A stretch of 64,000 nt of DNA from Nilaparvata lugens (Eukaryota; Arthropoda; Insecta; Hemiptera; Delphacidae): contig NC_052511.1 of NCBI RefSeq assembly GCF_014356525.2, positions 16,105,942 to 16,169,941 on the forward strand, written 5' to 3'. The first letter of the stretch is position 1, and the number at the start of each line of letters is the position of its first letter. Made by a program: the position numbers and the translations under genes. The notes under the pieces are model-generated. The model ran no database searches, was not told the origin of the DNA, and saw only the letters and a program-made list of their open reading frames with translations. Shown here piece by piece: positions 46,873-58,202 of the stretch.

Positions 46873-47365
46873 TTGGATACAATATTAGTAGCTGTTATGT
46901 AGCTAAGGTGAACGTGATATTTTCGAGCTCAAAATTTAAGTGGTTTTATTCTTTATTTTGTGAATTTAAAGTTTGTTTCATGTTTTTACGGAAGTTTTAC
47001 TATCAATCTATCCAAATTTAAAATTGTTTGTTTGGATACAATATTAATAGCTGTTATGTAGCTAAGGTGGACATGATATTTTCGAGCTCAAAATTTAAGT
47101 GGTTTTATTCTTTATTTTGTGAATTTAAAGTTTGTTTCATGCTTTTACGGAAGTTTTACTAACAATCTATCCAAATTTAAAATTGTTTGTTTGGATACAA
47201 TGATTGGATACAATATTAGTAGCTGTTATGTAGCTAAGGTGAACGTGATATTTTCGAGCTCAAAATTTAAGTGGTTTCATTCTTTATTTTGTGAATTCAA
47301 AGTTTGTTTCATGTTTTCACGGATGTTTTACTATCAATCTATCCAAATTTAAAATTGTTTGTTCT
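46873..47365. repeat. Three-copy tandem repeat, 159-172 bp unit
   Basis: TTGGATACAATATTA opens units near 46873, 47032 and 47204 (the third is preceded by an extra 13-bp TTGGATACAATGA). Each continues with AGCTGTTATGTAGCTAAGGT, TTTTCGAGCTCAAAATTTAA, a TTTATTTTGTGAATT block and ends CCAAATTTAAAATTGTTTG. Copies are about 95 percent alike by eye. The open frame at 47119-47352 is a by-product of the repeat. Confidence 0.9.
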
Positions 47366-47764
47366 ATTCCAATCTATATTCTCAGATTATGATTTGGTGT
47401 AGAAAATTGAAATATGGACATAACCTATGTATAATATATTTGGACAATTTGGAACTAAATTAGGAAATTGTAAAAGTTTTGGGCAATAGCCTGTTTTTTA
47501 TTTTCCGATCATTGTATTGTTTGTGCTAACCTAATAAATATTGAATGTTTTGTTCCAAATAATGTATGGAAAAGCTTTCGAAAAAGTGCCACCTAATACA
47601 GTGCTCATAAGAGACAGTTTTGAAATGAATAGAGGAATGTGGAATTGTCTAGAAACTGAAGTCATAATTCATAATATTTGCAACTTTCATTTGAAATTTG
47701 ATGATGTTTAGTGGATATATCGTTATCGATTCAGTTGACATCCCCGCACATCTATACAGTACAG

Positions 47765-47955
47765 TTCAACAATAGAAATTTATTATATTTTTTATGATAC
47801 AAATGACACCAATGTAATAACAATGGTAGATAAAATAATAAGGTAGTCCTTGTGCTATTTTTCTTCCAAATTTATAGGTGATGACACAGTCCAAGATAAG
47901 GTTAGAATTTCACTTGTACAATTTCAGTCCAAAATAAACATAGAAACTATAAATT
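47765..47955. repeat. Dispersed repeat, inverted partner of 17733-17945
   Basis: ATGATACAAATGACAC, AATAAGGTAGTCCTTGTGCT, CAAATTTATAGGTGATGACA and AATTTCAGTCCAAAATAAAC all have reverse-complement counterparts in the same mirrored order at 17733-17945. No ORF. Confidence 0.75.
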
Positions 47956-49451
47956 TAGAATTCTGATGATAAATTTTATAAATTGATTTTTAAAATTTTG
48001 CGTAAAGTTTTACTTTGGTCTCCCAATGTAATTCTCATCTAAATTATGTTTCAATGGATATGGAATCCAAAGTACAATTTGCAGCTATTTGATTCTTCCA
48101 TGGAGAAGGAATGCAATGACACATCATACTCAAAGGCCTGTAGCTCGAACGATATTATAGTCTCACTAGACTATAACAAGAATAATAACAGCTAACAAGA
48201 AATACACAAAAATGATATCGTTCTGACATCAAACTCAAACCTTTTGGTCAATAAACCGGTACTATTAAGATACAATAGCCAGATTCACGAGAAATGGAAT
48301 TGTTCAAAATTAAATCTCTATTACTCTACTTTATTACTTTTTCAAATAAAAAAATCAAATCTAGTTTATTGCCTCAAAATAATACACAAAATAATACATA
48401 CTATATTTAAAAAAACATAATGATTTAAATCTCTTAAAATTGATTGGTGTTACCAGCAAAATCTTATTGGTTTGTGTGCTGGCGACGTGTAAAAAACAGT
48501 TGAAAATTAGATTCGTATGTTATCGTACAGTACTACTATCTTGATTAATTATCGCTTCGGTTTGCTAATAATATTGAGGAATGAGATGTATAATATCACT
48601 GGGAGCTCTTACACTAGAATTCACATGAACAACAAGGATTTTACCCACAAAATATAAAATCAAACATGAAAAATGAAGTGGAAGGAAAGTGGATAAGTTT
48701 CGTGAGAAAATGAGAGAAGGTGTGACTGACTGCGACTGCACAATCGTACACACGGCATATTCAATAATTTCTTCAAGTGCCTACAGAATAAAGGGCACTT
48801 TTCTATTAACAAACTTATCCGATTCGAGCTATTTTCTACTTCTGCTTGAGTCACCCTTTGCCTTTCCCGTTTCCTCCCCGGCAGCGATCAGATAACGCAA
48901 TCAAGCGGCCTGCAATCGTGTCAGAAGAGTGGCGTGATCTGACTAAGCTGATGTCATTAGGTCTTGTGAAGTGCTCAACGGTGGAAGTAAACTCTGATTT
49001 ACCTCAACTTTTCAGGGGTAGAGTTCACAGTGACGATTATTGTCAGCCACTTCAAAGGGCAACGAGTTCTTTGCAGTTATTCGTAGTTTTTCAGGCTAGT
49101 TACAGTTCAACATTTTTATTTTTCCTGTATTGTTTCTCGAAACACTCTCCAGAAAGCACAACGCATCTATGTTAATAATAATAATTTTTATTGATGGAGA
49201 CAACAGGTGAAAACCCCCCAGTTGACTCCCTCACAAACAATGATCTATTTGATCGGATGATTACATGTTTCTAGTAGATGATAGTCAATCTATGAATTTT
49301 CAGAGAGAGCTTATAATGAGCATTCATAGAGCTATGATAAAGCAATGGTATTTTTTATACGTTGGTCAGTGGGAAATTATTAGGATGTTTCGTATCAACT
49401 AAAATGAGAGTCATACGTTTGAAATAATAAATTATAGAGTTTAAACTCTTA
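47956..49451. other. Probable labial intron with one less AT-rich patch
   Basis: About 48840-49110 is clearly richer in GC than its surroundings, and a plus-strand frame of 109 codons spans it. The translation has no domain I know, and the plus strand is antisense to labial. It could be an enhancer or an unrecognised exon of a non-coding RNA. The rest is AT-rich. Confidence 0.35.
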
Positions 49452-49602
49452 GGCCCGGTTGCACAAATGCCGGTTGAATTTTAACCGTAATTAACTTCAC
49501 GAGAATCAATCAGAGAAGGCTTTCTTGAAAAGACGGCTTTTCTGATTGGTTCTCATGGGATTAATCTCGGTTAAATTTAACCGGCTTTTGTGCAACCGGG
49601 CC
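49452..49602. mobile_element. Palindromic MITE, best-preserved copy
   Basis: The ends GGCCCGGTTGCACAAATGCC and the reverse complement of the same family consensus are near perfect. Inner arms: ACGAGAATCAATCAGAGAAG paired with CTTTTCTGATTGGTTCTCAT. The 151-bp element folds on itself almost end to end. Confidence 0.9.
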
Positions 49603-49738
49603 TGAGAGATTCGTACGAAACAGAGTTTTAGTAACTACATTTTCTTGAAGAAACTACCATGAAAACAACTCTATAGTTGAATGCTTTACTTCCCGACAAT
49701 TTTGTATGATTTTTCTATCAGAGCGCAATCAACTCTTA

Positions 49739-49890
49739 GTGCCGGTTACACACAAGCCGGTTAAATTTCAAGTGTGGTTAATTTCACAATAGCCAATTAG
49801 AGAAGCCCTCTTATCGAAAAGATCTTCTCTGATTTGTTCTCGTGGAATTAATCACGATTAAAATTTAACCGGCTTTTGATCAACCGATAC
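49739..49890. mobile_element. Palindromic MITE, decayed copy of the same family
   Basis: The left GCCGGTTACACACAAGCCGG is mirrored by CCGGCTTTTGATCAACCG on the right, with inner AATTAGAGAAGCC / ATCTTCTCTGATT. It lies only 137 bp from the previous copy and is more diverged. Confidence 0.82.
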
Positions 49891-51672
49891 TTGAGATTTA
49901 AATTCAATTCCTTCAAGAATAAGACAAAGCTTACAGGCATAGAGAACCAACAAGAACATTTTGAAGTATAAAGATCGTTAATGTGGATTGTAAAAGAATG
50001 TTAAGTTGAGTGAATTGTGTAAACATCAGAGTTCACGTGAGTATTGAATCTAGTTCATTTGTTCCAACTTCGCAGTTACTTCCAAATAATCCACAATAAT
50101 CCTGGAAAATATTGTGCATTGAAACTGTCTGTGGAAATTCTCGGAATAAGTAACATTATCGTATTATCGTATTCTCCCTATTCTCAATAAGTTATTGAGT
50201 CGGTAATCGCCACACCCGTCTTTAACCAATAACTACTATTACTTCTAAGTAATAGTGGGTATTGCTTTAACTCGATTTCCTTGAGCGTATGTGAGTGAGC
50301 ACTCATTCCGAATTGAAATTTTATTGCCAATGATACATTGAATTCAAATAAAAGTACACAACAAAATTACACTGAATAATTATAATTAGCCAGTATCAGA
50401 ATCGTGCAAGCTTTAAAGCATTACCCAGCTAAAGCCATAGTCATAGAGCATCATCCGCAAAACACCACCATACTTGGTCATCTCATTTCCATTTCCAATG
50501 GAATTTCCATTTTTCAACATGATCTTGTAGTTGTCGTTCATTTTAGTAGTGTGTGTCTGGCCGTCTGGCCTTAGTTAACAATGTTGACGGTGTGTGTTCG
50601 CCGCATCCAGCTGTGGCTTAAAAGCTTAATTAATTCGTAGGAGAGAGACAACAACTTATATTTGGTCCAATATTTAGGCAGGTTTATCTACGATCTGAGA
50701 TGCATAAGTAGATTGGCATGTACAGGTAGAAGATATTATAAGTACTGGCAAGAGAGTCCTGGCCCATACCACCTTGTGTCCGTGTCAATTTCAATATCGC
50801 TACGCTTGTCAAGTTATACACACACTCGTGTAGAGGGAAAGAACGATAAAAAAGAGAGGATAGAAGTGAGAGGAGGGTGACAGTGAAAGAGAATGAGTAA
50901 CATAATAGATAGGAGAAACAGAGAGAGTGGAAGAGTAGGAAAAATATTGTTTGAAAGAGCATAAGTGAGTGAGAGAGAAAGAGTGAGAGAGTCTGTCTAC
51001 CGGAACGAGCTTCCAACCCCACGAAGGCAGCCAAAGTGACTTCTAAAACCACCGGTCATTTCTCTGTTAGCTGCTTTATCGCTTCCACGATTCTGATCGT
51101 GGCTAATTAGAATAAACTCGGTAACAAACCGTTTCCATCAGCATCAGTTGCTCGATTATGTGACTTTGTCAGGAATTTCTTGATGGCTGTTATTGGTATC
51201 CAACGTGAATATATCTGTATTAAAGTAGGAGTAATTGTAAATGCATTGAGAAGTATTGAAGATGTGCCATATTCTTTTAGTTTTTTACTGCAAATGGTTT
51301 CAAGTATCGTAGTATCATATAATAGAGTATGAGTTAGGCATAGAGAATACCTTGTGAAACTAATTTTGGAGCATTAAATTATTGGAGTAGCGTTGAGAAG
51401 TATTGAATATGTGTCACATTATTTTAGTTTTACACTGCAAGAGGTTCGAATATTCTATTATAAGGAATACTAGTGGTACTGTGAACAGTAGACCTCACGC
51501 AGTTTTCTCATCCACAAGTATTATTGATGTCACCTGTTCTAGTTGATTTATTTGAATCACAATTCACAGACATCTGTGTAATGCATGCAATGATAATCAC
51601 TTGTCAGCTGATTGATTATGGATAATTCTATAGTCTGATTGATCCTATCTTCAAAGTAGATATATTTAGTGA
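49891..51672. other. Probable labial intron, nothing firm
   Basis: A TTAATTAATTC cluster near 50627-50637 is a candidate homeodomain site. A purine-rich GAGAGA region lies at about 50830-51000, where a 122-codon minus-strand frame is low complexity. Two copies of a GAGAAGTATTGAA block near 51249 and 51393 suggest an old 144-bp duplication. Confidence 0.35.
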
Positions 51673-51829
51673 CTAGCCGTCAGGCTCGCTTCGCTCGTCA
51701 TATCCGTCTAGCCTGCATTTTTCATTAATTTGAGCATTTTTATCATATGTTTGGACGATCCAGTCGGGGGTCCAGACTGAACGTCTGGCTAAACGGATAT
51801 GGCGAGCGGAGCGAGCCTGACGGCTAGTA
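51673..51829. mobile_element. Hairpin MITE with ACTAGCCGTCAGGCTCGC ends
   Basis: The left arm ACTAGCCGTCAGGCTCGCTT continues CGCTCGTCATATCCGT. The right arm is its reverse complement ending GAGCCTGACGGCTAGT. About 40 bp are paired with two or three mismatches, and the loop is about 80 bp. No ORF. Confidence 0.85.
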
Positions 51830-51934
51830 ATATAATATTCCCAGGAATAGCTCTGATTTAATAGTGTATTTGAAGTATCTGCTATAGAATTGAGATTGGA
51901 AAAGATGCCACAGAATTTAATAGTACTTTAAATT

Positions 51935-54632
51935 TAAAGTCTTATGTTTGTATAGAGCTCCCAATTTGGATTTCGAAATTTTTATCGAATCACTTAGATC
52001 TGTTTTATCAAAAGTCACAAAAGAGAAAGGTAAAATAGTATGTTTATGCGGTGACTTAAATGTAGATTACAATAAGGATGATAGAAACAGAAGTTTGTTC
52101 AAAGATTTATTAACAACATTCAATTTAAACAAAATAACTAAGGGCCCAACAAGAGTGACTAAAGATTCAGCCACAGAAATTGACTACATTATTTGGAACT
52201 ATCCATCAGCTCTCTCTACTGGCGGAACTATTCCCTGCTCTTTTTCTGATCACGATGGTGGTAGTGCTAGACTAAAATTACAGAAATTTAAATCCAATTC
52301 TGAGGAGAAAAAAATGTTTACCGTTCGGGAAAAGTAAAAAGTACAGAGTAATTAATGAAAAAAATGTAACAGCTTTAAAAAACGGGCTTTCAAAAGAATG
52401 CTGGCGCTCCGTTTACAATTCTACAGATGTCGATACGATGTTCAATAGCTTCATGAACTCCACTATAGGTCACTGTAATCAATATGTTCCAGAAAGATCA
52501 GTGGGCAGGGGAAAAATAGATAAGCTATCGTGGATTACTCAAGGTATTAGGATATCTAGAGACAGATTGAAGACACTGAGCTTGTTATTGAAAATGCCAT
52601 CATCGGTAGGTACTATGATTCACTTAATTACATCGTCAGGTATAAAATACTTTAACCTAGAATCATTTTTTAGAATTTATAAAAATACTTATAGAAAGGT
52701 CCTGAATGCCGCCAAAAAAATTGCCGCTAGTACATTTATAAAAAAATCTTTAAATCAAACAAGAGCAATATGGAAACTAGTTAAGACTGAGACAGGAAAG
52801 AGTACCGCTCCAACATTAGAAACAAACATAGCCAATGAAACTGGAATTATAAAAGGAGGCAAAGAAGCTGCAGATTTACTAAATAATTATTTCATAAATA
52901 CTCCTCTGAAAATACAACAATCTATCTGTAAATATACTGAAGTAGATGAATTTTTAAAGTTCTTTAGCAGTGTTCATCGACAGTCGCGCACTTTCCACTT
53001 GAAAGAATTTGATCCAATAAGTAGAACAGAACTCAGAAAGATAATTAAATCATTAAAAAAAATCCTATGATCACTACAATATTTCAAACTATCTATAAAG
53101 CAAACAGCCGAACATATAATTGAACCTCTGACTTATATCTTTAATGAATCAATGAAAGCCGGTTGTGTACCGTTAAAGTTGAAATATTCTAAGGTTGTCC
53201 CCATTTATAAGAAAGGTAACCACAAGCTTCCTGAAAATCACAGACCGATTGCCAATCCACCTGTATTTCTAAAGATATTCGAATACGTAGTGCTCCACAG
53301 ATTAAGAAAGTACTTGAACAAGTTAAAACTGCTGTCCCCTAAACAGTTTGGATTCAGGCCCGGCACTTCTACAGGTGATGCGCTTTTTTCTTTTATAAAT
53401 GAAGTGCTGAATTCTGTAGATGGAGGATCTAGGGTATGTGGCCTGATTGCCGATCTTTCCGAAGCTTTCGATCTTGTAAACATTGAAATTTTATTGAAAA
53501 AGATGAAATTATATGGTTTTGAAGGCAAGGTTCTCAAGTGGTTCGAATCATACTTTGATGAGAGACATCAGCGGGTGGAAATACAGTCTCACTCTTTTGT
53601 GTATCAGTCGGAATGGTTACAGGCGAGGAGTGGGGTCCCTCAGGGATCAGTCCTTGGTCCTTTGCTTTTCCTTCTATATATTAACGACTTGCCACCACAC
53701 CTTGAGCCAGCACACTGTGTTTTATACACTGATGATGTAAGTATTTTATTGAAAAGTAACAGTCAGCATGATATGGAATCTGAAAGTAGAAGAGCTCTTC
53801 AGAGACTAGAAGAATGGCTGGCCTCAAATATGTTGGTACTAAATTACAATAAGACTATGCAGATGCCATTCAGGACGGCTCTGGAAGCAGTATTGGATAC
53901 GAGAGATGGAAACATAGGTTCAGCAAACGAGGCAAAGGTACTTGGAGTAGTGCTGGACTCTGAACTCTCCTGGCGACCTCATTTAGACCAGCTAAAAAGC
54001 AAACTAAACTCAGCAGTATTTGTTCTTAGGACCGTGAAGAAATTGCTGGATGCAGGAGCGCTTAGAAGTGTTTATTTTGCTGTGTTCCATTCTCTTCTTC
54101 CATACGGTGTTATATTTTGGGGCAATTCAACTCATGCAATACATATATTTAGGATTCAAAAGTGGGCAGTTAGAGTGATGGTGGGTGAATCTATTAGAGC
54201 AAGTTGTAGAGATTATTTCAAAGAGTTGAAGATTCTCCCACTACCAGGTGTATATATTTTAGAGGCTCTTTGTTTTATTGATAGGAATAAAGATAGATTC
54301 AATACAGGAGAGTTGTTCCACTCATACAATACCAGATATAGACAAAACCTCAGAGACGACATTCATCGAACTGGTATGTATGAGAGGGGGGTAAAGAGTG
54401 CAGGAATTCGGCTTTATAATTCATTGCCAACACGCATAAAAGCTCTTACAGGTGAAAAGTTCAGAATTAAGGTGAGGGAGAAGTTGTTGCAGGTTTGTCC
54501 TTATTCCAGTGAGGAATTCTTTTTACATTATAGAATGCAAAGATTGACGACTTAGATTATAATTGACAAATCCTTATACCCCTTTCATAGGTGGTCAGTT
54601 GGATGAAAAAAATGAAATGAAATGAAAAAAAT
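51935..54632 (+). mobile_element. Jockey-like LINE, 5'-truncated, endonuclease and RT with two visible lesions
   Basis: Non-LTR retrotransposon ORF2 on the plus strand. The endonuclease C-terminal half (from about 51940, CLYRAPNLDF) shows the CGDLNVDYN motif and ends with CSFSDHDGG. A frameshift in an A-run near 52308-52314 shifts the reading frame, and an in-frame TGA at 53068-53070 interrupts the linker. The RT domain follows in one 467-codon frame (53152-54555): KVVPIYKKGN, NHRPIANPPVFLKIFE, FGFRPGTSTGDAL, ADLSEAFDLVN, SGVPQGSVLGPLLFLLYIND and the catalytic YTDD. The thumb has GVIFWGN and IQKWAVRVM. A short 3' UTR ends in (ATGAA)n-like repeats near 54600-54630. The 5' half of the endonuclease and any ORF1 are missing. 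It is antisense to labial inside the presumed intron. Confidence 0.92.
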
Positions 54633-54690
54633 TGAAGTAGCAGTGCCCAATCAATTTTTCCGCGATAAATGCATTTCAATCTTCAACTTG

Positions 54691-54780
54691 GTGCCAACCT
54701 AACAAAGTCAACTCAACTTAATGCCAACCTAACAAAGTCAACTCAACTTAATGCCAACCTGACAAAATTATTAATTTAGT
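54691..54780. repeat. 30-bp tandem repeat, three copies
   Basis: TGCCAACCTAACAAAGTCAA plus the next 10 bases recurs at 54692, 54722 and 54752; the third is diverged after GCCAACCTGAC. It lies just beyond the LINE tail. Confidence 0.9.
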
Positions 54781-54929
54781 TACCAGTTAATAACTGTTTC
54801 GAAGAGGTACTCTCTCTAGATTATAGTTCTATATTAACATATGCTATGGACATTTTTCAATTATAATTAAGAGAATAAGAAGAATATACATGCTAAAAGT
54901 CGAACTTTAAACCCTTAAAAACCACCCTT

Positions 54930-55345
54930 AGAGTTGAAATATTGCCAAACGATTTCTTAGTGCGCCTCTAAAGGGCCAACTGAACATACTTACCAAATTT
55001 GAACGTTTTTGGTCCGTTAGATTTTCAATTCTGCGAGTGAGTGAGTGAGTCAGTGAGTGAGTGCCATTTCACTTCTATATAATAAGATGAATTCTATAGT
55101 ATTATAGTATAGTATAGTATTCTATAGTATTATCCATTCAGAGTATGGATGAATTACTTTTCTTTTCATATTATCCTTAAAATGCAAAATTTCAAGAAAC
55201 CTTGTGTATACATCGACGGGCAGTTGAAAAGGAATATTCCTGCCAAATCTCCTCGAATTCTATCAACGCGTTTGGCCGTAATCGCGTTACATGTATAGAC
55301 AGACAAAAGCAAATCGAGTTGAAACATAGACCTCACTACGTTCGG
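54930..55345. repeat. Dispersed interspersed repeat of unknown class
   Basis: The region contains the words CTAAAGGGCCAACTGAACAT, a GAGTGAGTGAGTCAGTGAGT run, and ATCAACGCGTTTGGCCGTAA followed by CGCGTTACAT. From general familiarity such words recur in planthopper-type genomes, but no second copy lies in this window to prove it. No ORF worth calling. Confidence 0.5.
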
Positions 55346-55362
55346 TCAATAATAGACTTTTT

Positions 55363-55510
55363 GTCGGTTGCACAACTGACTGTTAAATTTTAACCGAGAT
55401 TTAGTCAACAAGAACCAATCAGAGAACCCGTCTTTTTTAAAAACGCCTTCTCTGATTGGTTCTCTTGAAATCAATCATGGTTGAAATTTAACCGGCTTTT
55501 GTGCAACCGT
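55363..55510. mobile_element. Palindromic MITE, GTCGGTTGCACAACTGAC end
   Basis: The left GTCGGTTGCACAACTG, inner CAAGAACCAATCAGAGAA / TTCTCTGATTGGTTCTC, and right CCGGCTTTTGTGCAACCG place it in the family of 49452-49602. It inserts directly after the repeat at 54930-55345. Confidence 0.85.
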
Positions 55511-55930
55511 GTCCATGAGTTATGTATATAAAGTACCTGGTAAAACTTATTTGTTTCAATTTGGTCATCATCATTCATCATATTACGGCATATAGATATA
55601 GCCAGCCAGGTCACACTATATTATTATTATATTACGGTATTGGAGAATCTTGAGACTATTTTGTCAGTTAGTGCCAAAATGATTGGAATAGAATAGCTTG
55701 GTTATTTTTGTTACAATTATAGGCGGCTTTCTTCAGCCAAGTAGGAGTTGTTCGTTTTACAAAGTTGAATGAACATTCTAGGTCATGAATAAGAGTTTAT
55801 CACGTTGAATAGCGTCTCACTGAATTCCTATATTAAAAAACAATGAAAAACCCTATAAAATTGTACATAATGGCTAGATGATATTCATTCAATGGTTTAC
55901 GGGGAGGCGTGCATTTCTACTTTTATATCT
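55511..55930. other. Probable labial intron, nothing recognised
   Basis: AT-rich sequence. No coding or repeat call supported. Confidence 0.35.
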
Positions 55931-56150
55931 TAAGGTGCGTACAGACTTTCGTTTTGCTCCGCAATCAAACGTCACTCGAGCAGATCGATAGATGATCGAC
56001 CGGGGAGCAAGAGTGGAACGCGAGAAGAGCTAACATCTCCCATAACGTTCATGATCGGCAGCGATTGCGGAGCGTTCGTGGAGCGATTGCGGAGCGAGTG
56101 CGGAACGTGCGCGGAGCGTGTTGGAGGCGCGTATATCTGTACGCACCTAA
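55931..56150. mobile_element. MITE with GGTGCGTACAGA ends and TAA target duplication
   Basis: Termini are GGTGCGTACAGA (55934) and, in reverse complement, the same at 56147. TAA flanks both sides (55931-55933, 56148-56150). The interior repeats GATTGCGGAGCG-like words (near 56063-56120) and pairs GCTCCGCAATC on the left with GATTGCGGAGC on the right. Strongly GC-rich against its surroundings. Same end sequence as 30277-30439. The 103-codon frame at 55972-56283 is a by-product. Confidence 0.82.
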
Positions 56151-57988
56151 ATAGATATTTACTACTCCTAAAATTTGGACATAAATATCTTCGAGTTATA
56201 AAAAAAGAGGGACAGTAATTAAATTCAAAAAGTTTTTTTAAGAACCACCAGTCTTCATTATTAGTCAAGCTCAATAATATCACTCATATAGTAAATAAGG
56301 TGCTTGCTATGTGAAGTATGTGGTGAATAAAAATTTTTGAGAAACTATACTAATCTCCACTCCTTCACGGTCAAAAATAAAATTAGATTTAGGCGAAAAT
56401 ATACGTGATGATAGAAGTGTTTAATCCTCTTAAGAGCAGGCAATTAAAGTGAGCCTATGAGACATATTGGAGTAGCAGCATGCCGGGTTGGCTGCTGTGA
56501 TGATACTGCGAAAATTGCCCCAGCATTTCCTGGACTGACGGCTACAGAAGTGGACACAGCATATTGCTAATACAGCAGACAGGGGTCATTCAATCCAATA
56601 TCAAGGATTAACTCTGACAAGGCGATACATCACCCTTTCTTTCCTTATTCGAGGGATTCTCGCCCACGTCTGCCTTTATCGCTACGCTTCAATTTCTTTT
56701 CCTCTTCATTGTCACTTTCTTACTTACTTTCTCTTCTCTCTTCTCCACAATTACCCTCTCTCTACCACTCCTCATGCGCCAAGACGTGTTGGAGGCTTTT
56801 CTTTCAAATTGCAACTGGGACAAGAATTCTGAGACAATTTCTCTCAGATTTCTTTTCTGAAGCACGGTAGTGCTGCTTTTCCTGTGTTAGATCCCATACT
56901 ATTAATATTAATAAAATGTAATAGAAAGGTAGTACCTATGCTCTCTCTATAATGATGATGTTTACCCACATGCCATATCAATGATATATACCACATATCC
57001 ATATCCATGATATATTACTCCTAACTATGTAACTATGTAACGTTATCATGTTAATTTAAAAATATCCATAGTCGTTCAATAAAGAACGCTCATTCTCATA
57101 CCAATTGATTCCATCAGATCATGATTTGCTGCATTTATGGATCTTCTTGAGACTATTCAACTTATATTTCACTTGTATTTGGGTTTGCTGTTTGCAATAA
57201 ATTAAAATTCAAATTTATTTCAAAAAACATAAAATATAAATGTGAAATACAATATGCAACATATTTTTGAATATAAAACTGTGGATATTTTTTAAATACC
57301 ACTGTGGATAAGAAACACGATGAACTAAACGAGAGATTGCTGATCATGGACTCAATATCCACAACCAAAATTTCAGAAATCTGATAAGGTTCTAAAAAGC
57401 TATTTACTTCACTGATAAGTAACAATTTTTATGTCTAGATATCATAATTTGAGTATCGGAGACTCAAATATGAGATAAATAAGTATGAGACAAATCTGGT
57501 CGTGTGATAAAAAACTTTTTCCCTCATAAAAGTAGATAAGAGTAATTTCTATGTAATTAATTTCCGGGCGGCCAAGTCACATGTGTCGCGATTTTTTTCC
57601 ATTAACTTCCAACGTGACACTAATAAATCTGATCAAACTAGGCTATGAAAGGTCGCAATTTGGCTGGAGTATTTCAGCTGGGTCTAGATTTTCCTAAATC
57701 AGAATACCTTTGACCCATTCATGGTGTTTTGTCGGACCAGGAGCTGGAGTATCTGAAGGTGCCTTTCATTCTTGACCTTATCTGGGTCTTTTGATAAAAT
57801 AATTTGGTCGGAGTGTAGGAGGCTCGAAGCCCGGACACGCAAGCCGTGTGTGCTTGAGCGAATATTTAGTGGTCAGCAAAACAATCACCACGCAATGCTT
57901 TTTTCCCCTGCACCTTGATCTGATAGGGACGGCAACACTTCAAACCCATAACGCTCTTGACACTACTTCCTTGTAGCCTACCTTCAAT
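56151..57988. other. Probable labial intron with two less AT-rich patches
   Basis: About 56455-56640 and 57545-57960 have higher GC than the AT-rich DNA between them and no repeat signature. A pyrimidine-rich run at about 56635-56775 separates them. These are fair candidates for conserved non-coding elements of labial, but conservation cannot be seen from one sequence. Confidence 0.35.
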
Positions 57989-58202
57989 ACTCTCCAACTT
58001 GAATCATGAAAACATCACTGAAGAGCACTGACATTCATGTGCATTCATTTACTGAAGCCAATACTACAAACATGAACTGTATCCCATATAATTTCTCATG
58101 CTCAAATACTCTTCCAGTTGGATAATAAAAACATAACTGGAGAACTCTGACATTTATGTGCATTTTTTATGGGTGAACTCAATACTAGGCATGAACTGTT
58201 GG
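57989..58202. repeat. Diverged two-copy tandem repeat, about 119-bp unit
   Basis: ACTCTCCAACTTGAATCATG opens unit 1 (57989) and the related ACTCTTCCAGTTGGATAATA unit 2 (58108). Both continue with AACAT-ACTG, CTGACATT-ATGTGCATT, CAATACTA and CATGAACTGT. Old duplication. Confidence 0.75.

Noticed and set aside
47119..47352. 77-codon frame with repeated FKVCFMF-like words
   Set aside because: Produced by the 159-172 bp tandem repeat and not a protein with internal repeats.
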